From Verrucomicrobiaceae bacterium UBA1938 (GTDB lineage Bacteria; Verrucomicrobiota; Verrucomicrobiia; Verrucomicrobiales; Verrucomicrobiaceae), in the NCBI GenBank assembly GCA_002336895.1, contig DDFC01000032.1:124001-188000 (forward strand): 64,000 nt of DNA, read 5' to 3'. The position numbers were made by a program, and so were the translations under genes. How positions within the stretch are numbered: position 1 is the stretch's first letter; each line of letters opens with the position of its first letter. Below the pieces are notes generated by a model. The model ran no database searches. It saw only the letters and a list, made by a program, of their open reading frames with translations, and was not told the origin of the DNA. Below are positions 17,054 to 22,763 of this stretch, in pieces.

Positions 17054-17129
17054 TGGCAGCCTCGGGTGGGTTCGCACCACCAACCCTCCGCTTCAAAGGC
17101 GGATGCTCTGCTGATTGAGCTACAAGGCT
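17054..17129 (-). tRNA. tRNA-Gln(UUG)
   Basis: 76 nt including CCA. Acceptor AGCCTTG/CGAGGCT (one wobble), D-stem GCTC/GAGC, anticodon stem TCCGC/GCGGA with loop CTTTGAA, T-stem GGTGG/CCACC and T-loop TGCGAAC (G55). Discriminator G as expected for glutamine. Confidence 0.87.
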
Positions 17130-17138
17130 TTTTTGAAA

Positions 17139-17215
17139 TGGTCGGATACCCCGGTGCCGCCCCGGGCTCCTCTTGCTTCCAAGGCAAGCGAGTGCTGCTG
17201 GCTCTCTCGTATCCG
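17139..17215 (-). tRNA. tRNA-Pro(UGG)
   Basis: 77 nt including CCA. Acceptor CGGATAC/GTATCCG, D-stem GAG/CTC, anticodon stem CTTGC/GCAAG with loop CTTGGAA, T-stem CCCGG/CCGGG and T-loop GGCGGCA. Discriminator A and C1-G72 agree with bacterial proline tRNA. Confidence 0.85.
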
Positions 17216-17224
17216 AATGAAAAA

Positions 17225-17299
17225 TGGACGTGCACCCCAGGCTCGCACTGGGTAAGGCGGCTTTGCAGACCGCTGACTCGGCTCTTTGTCTTGCGCACG
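17225..17299 (-). tRNA. tRNA-Cys(GCA)
   Basis: 75 nt including CCA. Acceptor CGTGCGC/GTGCACG (one wobble), D-stem GAC/GTC, anticodon stem GCGGT/GCCGC with loop CTGCAAA, T-stem CCCAG/CTGGG and T-loop TGCGAGC. Discriminator T (U73) is the main cysteine identity base. Confidence 0.87.
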
Positions 17300-17306
17300 A
17301 ATGAAA

Positions 17307-17380
17307 TGGTTCCCTCAGCCGGTTCCGCCCCGGCCCCGCCTCGTTCACAACAAGGAATGCTGCTGCTACACTATGAAGGA
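17307..17380 (-). tRNA. tRNA-His(GUG) without the usual G-1/C73 pair
   Basis: 74 nt including CCA. Acceptor TCCTTCA/TGAGGGA (one wobble), D-stem GTGT/GCAT, anticodon stem CCTTG/CGAGG with loop TTGTGAA, T-stem GCCGG/CCGGC and T-loop GGCGGAA. Position -1 is A and the discriminator is A, so the G-1:C73 histidine identity pair is absent. Confidence 0.82.
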
Positions 17381-17390
17381 TGCATGAAAA

Positions 17391-17465
17391 TGGAGCCTCC
17401 GGTGGGTTTCGCACCCACATGATCCGATTTACGAAATCGGTGCCTTTCTGCGTGGGCCACCGAGG
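17391..17465 (-). tRNA. tRNA-Thr(CGU) with imperfect acceptor stem
   Basis: 75 nt including CCA. D-stem GCC/GGC, anticodon stem CCGAT/ATCGG with loop TTCGTAA, T-stem GTGGG/CCCAC and T-loop TGCGAAA are all good. The acceptor TCCTCGG/CGGAGGC has mismatches at pairs 1-72 and 6-67, and the discriminator is T. It could be partly degraded. Confidence 0.72.
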
Positions 17466-17474
17466 AGTCTAAAA

Positions 17475-17549
17475 TGGTGCGGCATGTCGGTGCTGCCCCG
17501 ACGCGCCCTGCTTGGAAGACAGGCATGCTTGCTGTTACATCAATGCCGC
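17475..17549 (-). tRNA. tRNA-Gly(UCC)
   Basis: 75 nt including CCA. Acceptor GCGGCAT/ATGCCGC, D-stem ATGT/GCAT, anticodon stem CCTGT/GCAGG with loop CTTCCAA, T-stem GTCGG/CCGAC and T-loop GGCAGCA (G55). Discriminator A. Confidence 0.85.
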
Positions 17550-17559
17550 ATTGAAAATA

Positions 17560-17634
17560 GGGTCGCTGGAGTTGGTATCGCGCCAACCTGTGCGGAACTT
17601 CAACCCGCCGCTCATCTGTCTAAGCCATCCAGCG
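17560..17634 (-). tRNA. tRNA-Phe(GAA) with CCC instead of CCA
   Basis: 75 nt. Acceptor CGCTGGA/TCCAGCG, D-stem GCTT/GAGC, anticodon stem GCGGG/TCCGC with loop TTGAAGT, T-stem GTTGG/CCAAC and T-loop CGCGATA. After discriminator A the template reads CCC rather than CCA, so the end would need trimming and CCA addition. Confidence 0.8.
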
Positions 17635-17645
17635 TTGTTAAAAAA

Positions 17646-17719
17646 TGGTCCCTCTGCGTGGTGACGCTCCACGGTCTGCCGGTTATCGACCGGCTGCTCT
17701 GCTGTTGAGCTACAGAGGG
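17646..17719 (-). tRNA. tRNA-Ile(GAU) with C33
   Basis: 74 nt including CCA. Acceptor CCCTCTG/CAGAGGG, D-stem GCTC/GAGC, anticodon stem GCCGG/CCGGC with loop TCGATAA, T-stem CGTGG/CCACG and T-loop AGCGTCA. Position 33, nearly always U, is C. Discriminator A fits isoleucine. Confidence 0.84.
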
Positions 17720-17726
17720 GTGGAAA

Positions 17727-17804
17727 TGGCGGTCCGTGCGGGCTTTGCTCCCGCGACCTTCCGCTCGACAAGCGGGCGCTCTGAACTCACTGAGCTAACG
17801 AACC
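17727..17804 (-). tRNA. tRNA-Asp(GUC)
   Basis: 78 nt including CCA. Acceptor GGTTCGT/ACGGACC (one wobble), D-stem GCTC/GAGC, anticodon stem CCCGC/GCGGA (27-43 mismatch) with loop TTGTCGA, T-stem GCGGG/CCCGC and T-loop AGCAAAG. Discriminator G is as in aspartate tRNAs. Confidence 0.84.
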
Positions 17805-17815
17805 TTGATTAAAAA

Positions 17816-17889
17816 TGGTGGACAAGGACGGTAACGCTCCGTCTCTAACCGGGTGCAAACCGGTCGTGCGACTTTCACACTCCAAGCCC
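17816..17889 (-). tRNA. tRNA-Ala(UGC) with G3-U70
   Basis: 74 nt including CCA. Acceptor GGGCTTG/CTTGTCC has a G3-U70 wobble, the key alanine identity element, but two U-U mismatches at pairs 5 and 6. D-stem GTGT/GCAC, anticodon stem ACCGG/CCGGT with loop TTTGCAC, T-stem GACGG/CCGTC and T-loop AGCGTTA. Discriminator A. Confidence 0.8.
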
Positions 17890-17895
17890 AAAAAA

Positions 17896-17970
17896 TGGGA
17901 CGCAGGGGATGGAGTTGCACCAACCAAGACAGGCTTATGAAACCCGTCAGAGCACTGGCTCTCCCTGCAC
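17896..17970 (-). tRNA. tRNA-Met(CAU)
   Basis: 75 nt including CCA. Acceptor GTGCAGG/CCTGCGT (two wobbles), short D-arm GAG/CTC, an extended anticodon helix CGGGT/GCCTG with loop TTCATAA, T-stem GTTGG/CCATC (one mismatch) and T-loop TGCAACT. Discriminator C is unusual for Met. It lacks the three G-C pairs expected of an initiator, so an elongator or a lysidine-type Ile(CAU) is more likely. Confidence 0.74.
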
Positions 17971-17987
17971 TTTAAAAAACTAAAATC

Positions 17988-18069
17988 GCCCACGAACAGC
18001 ACGGGGACCGCCACGGTGGGCCAATAACGGCATATGAAGTTGCTGCCGTGCGCCCCGTGCTTCGTGGGC
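17988..18069 (-). ncRNA. Unassigned 82-nt structured RNA with U-tract
   Basis: Between tRNA-Met and tRNA-Tyr. Outer stem GCCCACG/CGTGGGC (18063-18069 with 17988-17994), then an inner 8-bp stem GCACGGGG/CCCCGTGC and an internal hairpin ACGGCA/TGCCGT with an 11-nt loop. No CCA and no cloverleaf. On the minus strand it is followed by GATTTTAGTTTTTT, so it may be an attenuator or terminator within the array, or another small RNA. Confidence 0.4.
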
Positions 18070-18074
18070 ATGAA

Positions 18075-18163
18075 TGGTGCGGCGTCACGGTAATCCTCCG
18101 TGCGGTCTCTCGATGAGCTCTGGAGTTACAGTCCAGATCGCCTGTTTAACGATCTACCGCCGC
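18075..18163 (-). tRNA. tRNA-Tyr(GUA), class II
   Basis: 89 nt including CCA. Acceptor GCGGCGG/ACGCCGC (last pair mismatched), D-stem GATCG/CGATC, anticodon stem CTGGA/TCCAG with loop CTGTAAC, a long variable region with a CTC/GAG stem, T-stem CACGG/CCGTG and T-loop AGGATTA. Discriminator A and the long variable arm fit bacterial tyrosine tRNA. Confidence 0.85.
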
Positions 18164-18181
18164 GTTCTTGAATCGGAAAAA

Positions 18182-18256
18182 TGGCGCGGCGGGCAGGTAC
18201 TGCCCCTGCATCTGCGGGTTTTGGAGGCCCGTGCATTGCTTGTCTGCCACCGCCGC
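18182..18256 (-). tRNA. tRNA-Trp(CCA)
   Basis: 75 nt including CCA. Acceptor GCGGCGG/CCGCCGC, D-stem GCA/TGC, anticodon stem CGGGC/ACCCG (31-39 mismatch) with loop CTCCAAA, T-stem GCAGG/CCTGC and T-loop GGCAGTA. Discriminator G is as in tryptophan tRNA. Confidence 0.83.
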
Positions 18257-18541
18257 GTTTGGAAAATCTTCACCGTTCTGCCATTCAAGGACGCGGAGGC
18301 GGCCGATCACCACTCTCTCCCACAGAGTCACACACCACAGTGCCGCGCTCCGCGCCCTTGAATGGCAGATCAGCCTCGTGTTGAGGTGATCTGCCAAATC
18401 TGACCAGCCCGCAAAACGGTTGCCGCTTTGAGAGCTGGTCTATAAAGAACGAACACCGCTGCCACGCACGGGATGGAGTGTATAGATCACTCCATCGCTG
18501 GCGTCGCACCCGCAGGTATTTCACGGCGGATGTTTCGGTGT
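18257..18541 (-). ncRNA. Hairpin-rich tail of the array without clear cloverleaves
   Basis: Contains four hairpins. (1) A 13-bp perfect inverted repeat at 18278-18290 and 18356-18368, with a further 6-bp stem inside. (2) 18364-18395, a near-perfect stem-loop ending in GCCA on the minus strand like an acceptor/T-arm minihelix. (3) 18402-18408 with 18434-18440. (4) 18472-18496, a perfect 9-bp stem with loop ATCTATA on the minus strand. No complete tRNA could be folded. Arg, Asn and Val, missing elsewhere, may be hidden here in rearranged or interrupted form. Confidence 0.35.
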
Positions 18542-18542
18542 T

Positions 18543-18860
18543 TATGGCACACCTCCCGGGGAAGCCGTTTCGTGATGTCAAATTTTGGCAATAAGCCCCC
18601 GCATTCCTCGCCTAAACGTAGGAATAATGCGTATTTGCTGGCTGCTTTTGTTGACATTCGGTAGGAGGGTGCAAACCTGTCCTCAGGTCTTGCTCTGCGT
18701 CTCTAAACGACTCCTCCCGGAGTCAGCTTGGCTGGCCTTGCCCCGGTGTCCGTTGGCGCGGATGCCGGGGTTTTTCATGCTGGGGGATGGCGGTCACAGA
18801 CCGCGTATTAGATCATTGATTTCTGAAAATGGATTTGATGGATTCGTTTCGTTGCAAAGC
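18543..18860. other. Upstream part of the array, no confident gene
   Basis: No ORF with coding character and no complete tRNA found. On the minus strand GCCA at 18545 follows a possible acceptor 3' strand GAGGTGT, but no 5' partner or T-arm is found. A 7-bp inverted repeat ATGTCAA/TTGACAT pairs 18575-18581 with 18651-18657. A hairpin GACTCC/GGAGTC lies at 18709-18724. A short palindrome GCGGTC-ACA-GACCGC at 18790-18804 could be an operator or a small hairpin. Confidence 0.3.
18741..18776 (+). terminator. Plus-strand intrinsic terminator with no upstream gene
   Basis: Stem CCCCGG/CCGGGG (18741-18746 with 18765-18770), extended inside by TCCG/CGGA, followed by TTTTTC on the plus strand. No plus-strand gene precedes it for over 5 kb, so it may block antisense transcription into the promoter region or end an unrecognised plus-strand RNA. 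Confidence 0.6.
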
Positions 18861-18899
18861 AAAAAGCCCTGCCGCCTTTGGAGTGGGCGAGCAGGGCTT
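18860..18899 (-). terminator. Intrinsic terminator after the small HTH ORF
   Basis: Perfect 9-bp minus-strand stem AAGCCCTGC/GCAGGGCTT (18891-18899 with 18864-18872), then TTTTTGC. It lies 25 bases after the small ORF stop and upstream of all the tRNAs, so array transcription must read through it or start below it. Confidence 0.8.
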
Positions 18900-18924
18900 C
18901 CTACGGAAAACTGGCCTTCAGGGC

Positions 18925-19092
18925 CTATTGGGGCGTCCAGGCGCCCTGCTCGTTGTATTGTCCCGTTACCGGGAGACTCCAATCGTGTGCCTTAATGGCG
19001 GACATGTAACCTCGTCCCAATTTGACACACAGATTTGCGGCCTGACGCGCGGTCAGGGCAAATGAGTTAAGATGTGTCTCGTTGGTGTTCAT
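18925..19092 (-). CDS. Small helix-turn-helix-like protein, 55 aa
   Basis: A 55-codon ORF from ATG at 19092 to TAG at 18925. The middle of the protein (LTARQAANLCVKLGRGYMSA followed by IKAHDWSLP) has the spacing and residue pattern of a small excisionase/MerR-type HTH: a TARQAA helix, then GRGYMSAIK as the recognition helix. A promoter-like pair lies just upstream and a terminator just downstream, which makes a complete transcription unit. No clear ribosome binding site is seen. It could regulate the tRNA array next to it. A chance ORF is possible, given its length. Confidence 0.5.
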   Translation of the reverse strand: MNTNETHLNSFALTARQAANLCVKLGRGYMSAIKAHDWSLPVTGQYNEQGAWTPQ

Positions 19093-19113
19093 GTCTTGTG
19101 TTGAAGGTAACGC

Positions 19114-19142
19114 ATCATGACACGGCTTTCTTGGGCCGTCAA
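19114..19142 (-). promoter_or_regulatory. Candidate sigma-70 promoter for the small ORF/array
   Basis: On the minus strand TTGACG (19137-19142) is followed after exactly 17 bases by CATGAT (19114-19119), 5/6 and 4/6 matches to consensus. The predicted start is about 15 bases before the ATG of the small ORF. It may also drive the tRNA array by read-through. Confidence 0.5.
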
Positions 19143-19210
19143 CACGTTATTCTATATTTTTCTTAGCCCTCGTTTCACAGAAGGCGTTTTCATCCCTAAA
19201 ACCTTTTCAA

Positions 19211-20149
19211 TCACGGAAAAGCCTTCTCCATCGCCTCCACATTGGCCTTCATCACGCTCATGAAGTCCCCCTTCTCCGGCACGTTCCCACAGGGGTCAAA
19301 GACGATGCTCTGGATGCTCATCGCAGCCAGTTTTTCCACGTTGTCCTTGCTTGGCTCCCCTTCCCAGATCATCCACCGCGCACGATGTCCGGAGAGCACC
19401 GCATGGAGATCACCCATCGCCTTTTCATCCAGCACGCTGTCAGGCTCCCAGAGCACAGACTTCAGGTTCAATCCATAGCGTCGTGCGAGATAATGATACA
19501 CCGGATGCGATGCCACCAGCGGGTGCTGCACCAGCCTTCGGCTCAGCACGCTCATGCGCTCATCCAGAGACTCCAGTTCATCTTTGAGCGCCTCCATGTT
19601 CTTGACGATGGCGTCTTTGGCGGCAGGCACCAGCTTCGCCAGCGCATCGCTCACCGCCTGCGCCTGCAGCGCCGCCTGGTTGAAGTCGAGCCACGTGGTA
19701 AAGGCAGTCCCGCTGTGGCTGTGCTCTCCGCCAGGGCCATGGCTGTGCGTGGCGGCATCACGCACTTCGATGTAGTTGTTCGCAAAGGCCGCCGAGGTGT
19801 CCACCACTTTGGACTCCGGCAGCGTGACCTTGTCCGCCCACTTCGAGTAGGTGGCCCCATTCATCAGAATGAGATCCGCACTTTGAAAGGCGGTGATGGC
19901 CGCTTCATCCGGCTGCCAGAAAGCAGGATCTTCACCCTTCGGCGCGAGGAACTTCACCTCGACAGCATCCCCGGCGATGCGCTGCGCAAAGTACTGCAGC
20001 GGATAGTTCGCCACCAGCACCTGGGGCTTGCCGGACTTGACCGCCGCAGGCGCTGGCGCTGCCGCGGCATCCGCCGCTTTTTCCGCCGCAGGTTTGCAGC
20101 CAGCTAAAATGACGGCGAGGCAGGAGAAAAGTATGGCGCGTGTTTTCAT
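19211..20149 (-). CDS. Zinc/manganese-type ABC transporter substrate-binding lipoprotein
   Basis: 312 residues of the ZnuA/TroA cluster-9 family. The N-terminus MKTRAILFSCLAVILAGC has a lipobox (LAGC), so it is probably lipid-anchored in the periplasm. Core motifs: VLVANYPLQYFAQRIAGD, FWQPDEAAITAFQSADLILMNG, ASHPVYHYLARRYGL and FDPCGNVP. The usual second His ligand region reads FWQPD rather than the common H-x-E-P, which may alter metal choice. A His-rich loop (HSHGPGGEHSHSG) is typical of zinc transporters. No permease or ATPase gene is adjacent. Confidence 0.83.
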   Translation of the reverse strand: MKTRAILFSCLAVILAGCKPAAEKAADAAAAPAPAAVKSGKPQVLVANYPLQYFAQRIAGDAVEVKFLAPKGEDPAFWQPDEAAITAFQSADLILMNGATYSKWADKVTLPESKVVDTSAAFANNYIEVRDAATHSHGPGGEHSHSGTAFTTWLDFNQAALQAQAVSDALAKLVPAAKDAIVKNMEALKDELESLDERMSVLSRRLVQHPLVASHPVYHYLARRYGLNLKSVLWEPDSVLDEKAMGDLHAVLSGHRARWMIWEGEPSKDNVEKLAAMSIQSIVFDPCGNVPEKGDFMSVMKANVEAMEKAFP

Positions 20150-20205
20150 GAGGATGGTTGAATTTGATGAGGTAAGCCATGCTCTATCAAGGACAAACTG
20201 ACATT

Positions 20206-21255
20206 TCAGGCACTCAGCCTGAATTCGCCGCCCTCCAGCAGATGGCGCAGTACCTTGCGATACGGTGCCGGCATCGGCGTTGACTCCAGTTCATCAGAGG
20301 AAATAAACCGATGCGTCCCCGGCCAGTTGCCGGACTTCTCATGGGCTTCGTGCACCCACAGCGTCACCTTGTATCGGGTGATGCCATACTGCATGCGCAG
20401 CAGCACCGGTGGTGGTGCATCTTCATGCTCGGCTGGCAGCGCCGGCAGTTTCCACAGCCCGGTGCGTCGCTTCCCGGTCTCCTGCTCCAGCAGCACTCCC
20501 TCCTCATTGCGCAGGAAAATGACGCGCTCCGTCACGGGCGTTATCTCCTGGCGCGCCTGCTTCACAGGCAGCGCCTCAGGCTCCTTCGCCCGGCAGTAGG
20601 CGCGCACCGGACAGAGGTCACAGGCGGGCCTCGTGGGCGTGCAGTGCGTCTGCCCCAGCTCCATCAGCGCAGAGTTCAGCGCCCGCGGATTATACGTCAC
20701 TTCCACCAGAGCCCTCGATCGCTCCCATAGCACCTTCGTTCCGGCGGTGGAGTCCACCGGCGTGGCATCATCATGCAGACGCGACAGCACCCGCGCGATG
20801 TTTCCATCCACGATAGGCTCCGCCAGCCCAAAGGCAAAGCTGGCCACCGCGCCCGCCGTGTAGGGCCCCACCCCAGGCAGGGCTAAAATAGCCGCAGGCT
20901 CACGTGGAAACACCCCTGCGTGCACATCCATCACCTCCCGGGCCAGCCGCTGCAGATTTCGCGCCCGCCGGTAGTAGCCCAGCCCCTCCCAGGCCTTCAG
21001 CACCTCATCTTCTCTCGCACCCGCCAGCGTCTGAAAGTCGGGAAACCTCTCCATCCAGCGTGCATAAAACCCACGCTCCAGCACCGTGACGATCTGCGTC
21101 TGTTGCAGCATCACCTCCGAGACCAGGATGGCATACGGATCGCTCGTGCGGCGCCACGGGTAGTCACGCGCATGCTGCGCAAACCAGTTCACGAGTTCTG
21201 CGGCGACGGCACGAGGTTCCAGCCTGGTGGTTTGAGATGGCATCTGACCGCACAT
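20206..21255 (-). CDS. mutY: A/G-specific adenine DNA glycosylase
   Basis: 349 residues; removes adenine mispaired with 8-oxoguanine or guanine. It has the helix-hairpin-helix LPGVGPYTAGA, the catalytic Glu in SEVMLQQTQ, the catalytic Asp in PIVDGNIARVL and the [4Fe-4S] cluster Cys pattern C-x6-C-x2-C-x5-C in the segment from CTPTRPAC to YC. The C-terminal ~110 residues form the NUDIX-like domain that recognises 8-oxoG. Two ATGs, at 21255 and 21243, could serve as the start. It is divergent from the RNase HIII gene. Confidence 0.94.
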   Translation of the reverse strand: MCGQMPSQTTRLEPRAVAAELVNWFAQHARDYPWRRTSDPYAILVSEVMLQQTQIVTVLERGFYARWMERFPDFQTLAGAREDEVLKAWEGLGYYRRARNLQRLAREVMDVHAGVFPREPAAILALPGVGPYTAGAVASFAFGLAEPIVDGNIARVLSRLHDDATPVDSTAGTKVLWERSRALVEVTYNPRALNSALMELGQTHCTPTRPACDLCPVRAYCRAKEPEALPVKQARQEITPVTERVIFLRNEEGVLLEQETGKRRTGLWKLPALPAEHEDAPPPVLLRMQYGITRYKVTLWVHEAHEKSGNWPGTHRFISSDELESTPMPAPYRKVLRHLLEGGEFRLSA

Positions 21256-21314
21256 ATGAATGATCCCTCACTTTTTGCATGAGCCTTTCTCTGCACCTGT
21301 GATTATTATCCGCC

Positions 21315-22253
21315 ATGCCAGCACTCACCAGCTACACCCACGCCCTCACCGCCCCCCAGGCGGCAAAGCTGCGCACGCTGCTCGTGGGGCGCGGCTGGGA
21401 CTTTCAGGCCAAGCCCTACTGCCTCTACGCCGCCACCAAAGGAAAAGTGAATGTCTGCGTGTATGAGAAAGGGCCCAAAATTGTCGTACAGGGAAAAGAG
21501 ACCGAGGAGTTCGTCACCCTCCTCCTGGAGCCCGAGGTGCTCGGAGAGGCAAAGCTCGGTTACGAGGAGTTGCACCACCCCGAGATGTTTCAGCCCCACA
21601 TCGGGGTCGATGAAAGCGGCAAAGGCGACTTCTTCGGCCCCCTCGTCATCGCTGGCGTTTATGTGGATGGAGATGTGGCCCGCCGACTGCGGGAGCTCGG
21701 TGCCGTGGACAGCAAACGCATCAGCAGCGACGAACGCATCTTCAAAATCGCCTCCGAGATCCGCCGCATTCCCGGGCTCGTCTGGGAGGTCGTGGCCGTC
21801 AATCCCGAACGCTACAACGAGCTGTACGACAAATTTGGCAACCTCAACCGCCTCCTCGCCTGGGGACACGCCAAGGTCATCGAAAACCTCCTCGCCCGTG
21901 TTCCCGGCTGCCAGCGGGCCATTTCAGACCAGTTTGCCAATCCCGCCGTGCTCCAGCGCGCCCTCCAGACCCGCGGCAGGGAGATCGAGCTCGTCCAGCG
22001 CACCAAGGCCGAAAGCGACCCCGCCGTGGCCGCCGCCTCCATCCTCGCCCGCGAGGCCTTTGTCAGCTGGCTGAACGCCCAATCTCAGAAGTGGGGGATG
22101 ACTTTTTACAAAGGAGTGTCAGAAAGTGTGAAAAAAACTGCCGCCAGCTTGGTACATCTGCATGGCAGGGAGATTTTGCCCACCTTGTGCAAGATGCACT
22201 TTCGGACCTCCTCCGAGATTCCTTCCGGGATACTTTCGGATCACACCAATTAA
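21315..22253 (+). CDS. rnhC: Ribonuclease HIII
   Basis: 312 residues; hydrolyses RNA in RNA-DNA hybrids. The N-terminal ~85 residues form the TBP-like substrate-binding domain specific to RNase HIII. The catalytic core carries DESGKGDFFGPL, DSKRI, SDQFAN and AESDPAVAAASILAR, which supply the D-E-D-D metal residues. The short C-terminal tail after HLHGREILPTLCKMHF is ordinary. It is divergent from mutY with a 59-base spacer. Confidence 0.94.
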   Translation: MPALTSYTHALTAPQAAKLRTLLVGRGWDFQAKPYCLYAATKGKVNVCVYEKGPKIVVQGKETEEFVTLLLEPEVLGEAKLGYEELHHPEMFQPHIGVDESGKGDFFGPLVIAGVYVDGDVARRLRELGAVDSKRISSDERIFKIASEIRRIPGLVWEVVAVNPERYNELYDKFGNLNRLLAWGHAKVIENLLARVPGCQRAISDQFANPAVLQRALQTRGREIELVQRTKAESDPAVAAASILAREAFVSWLNAQSQKWGMTFYKGVSESVKKTAASLVHLHGREILPTLCKMHFRTSSEIPSGILSDHTN

Positions 22254-22338
22254 ATCCGACGGATCGACCATAGGTATTGGTGATATTTCGACACAGAAAT
22301 TAGTTGCACCTCATTAATCGTCTCGCTAGTCACATACC

Positions 22339-22665
22339 ATGTCAACGATCACCAAGAAGGATCTGGTTGCGGAACTCAGTAACGCAACGGGAATCAAGCA
22401 CGCCGACACGCTTGCCATGGTGGAGGCCTTTATGGAGTTGGTTTCCAAAAACCTGGCTGAAGGCAACGAAGTGACCCTGCGCACCTTTGGCACTTTCGAC
22501 CTCCGCATCGCTCGTGGCAAGATCGGTCGCAATCCCAAGCAGCCAAACTCTGAGGTGATGATTCCTGATCGCTACGTCGTCCGGTTCAAACCCAGCAAGG
22601 AGCTCAAGTCTCGCGTGGCCTCTCTCTCGGTGCAAAAGACCCCGGACAGCAGCAATCACGCCTGA
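22339..22665 (+). CDS. HU/IHF-family DNA-binding protein
   Basis: 108 residues. The bacterial histone-like fold is clear: TKKDLVAELSNATGIKHADT, then the FGTFDLRIARGKIGRNPKQP beta-arm with the conserved Pro at its tip, and RYVVRFKPSKELKSRV. It binds and bends DNA as a dimer. The short C-terminal extension is unremarkable. It has its own intergenic region (85 bases) after rnhC. Confidence 0.93.
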   Translation: MSTITKKDLVAELSNATGIKHADTLAMVEAFMELVSKNLAEGNEVTLRTFGTFDLRIARGKIGRNPKQPNSEVMIPDRYVVRFKPSKELKSRVASLSVQKTPDSSNHA

Positions 22666-22763
22666 TTCCACGCCCCCTCTCCGCACGGTGGAGTTTCGTG
22701 CGTTCAAAAAGGTTGCTGGCAGGATGCAACGTCAGGTGATTTGGTGCGTACTCTCCGCCCATC

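Noticed and set aside
16868..17422. Open reading frame of 184 codons on the plus strand through the tRNA array.
   Set aside because: It is the complement of seven folded tRNA genes; the repeated GFAPT-like peptides come from tRNA T-arms.
12973..18256. CRISPR array suggested by regularly spaced AAAATGG motifs.
   Set aside because: The motif is the complement of encoded CCA ends plus A-rich spacers; the units differ in sequence and fold as tRNAs.
18452..18542. Possible circularly permuted tRNA-Asn (ACACC/GGTGT as anticodon stem, joined loop TCGTTAA).
   Set aside because: The D-arm and anticodon stem would need the same bases, the variable region would be 23 nt, and no CCA is present. Kept only as an unassigned hairpin region.
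18540..18555. Anticodon-like hairpin GGTGT-GCCATAA-ACACC (CAU).
   Set aside because: GCCA here more likely marks a tRNA 3' end after GAGGTGT, and no D or T arm fits around it.
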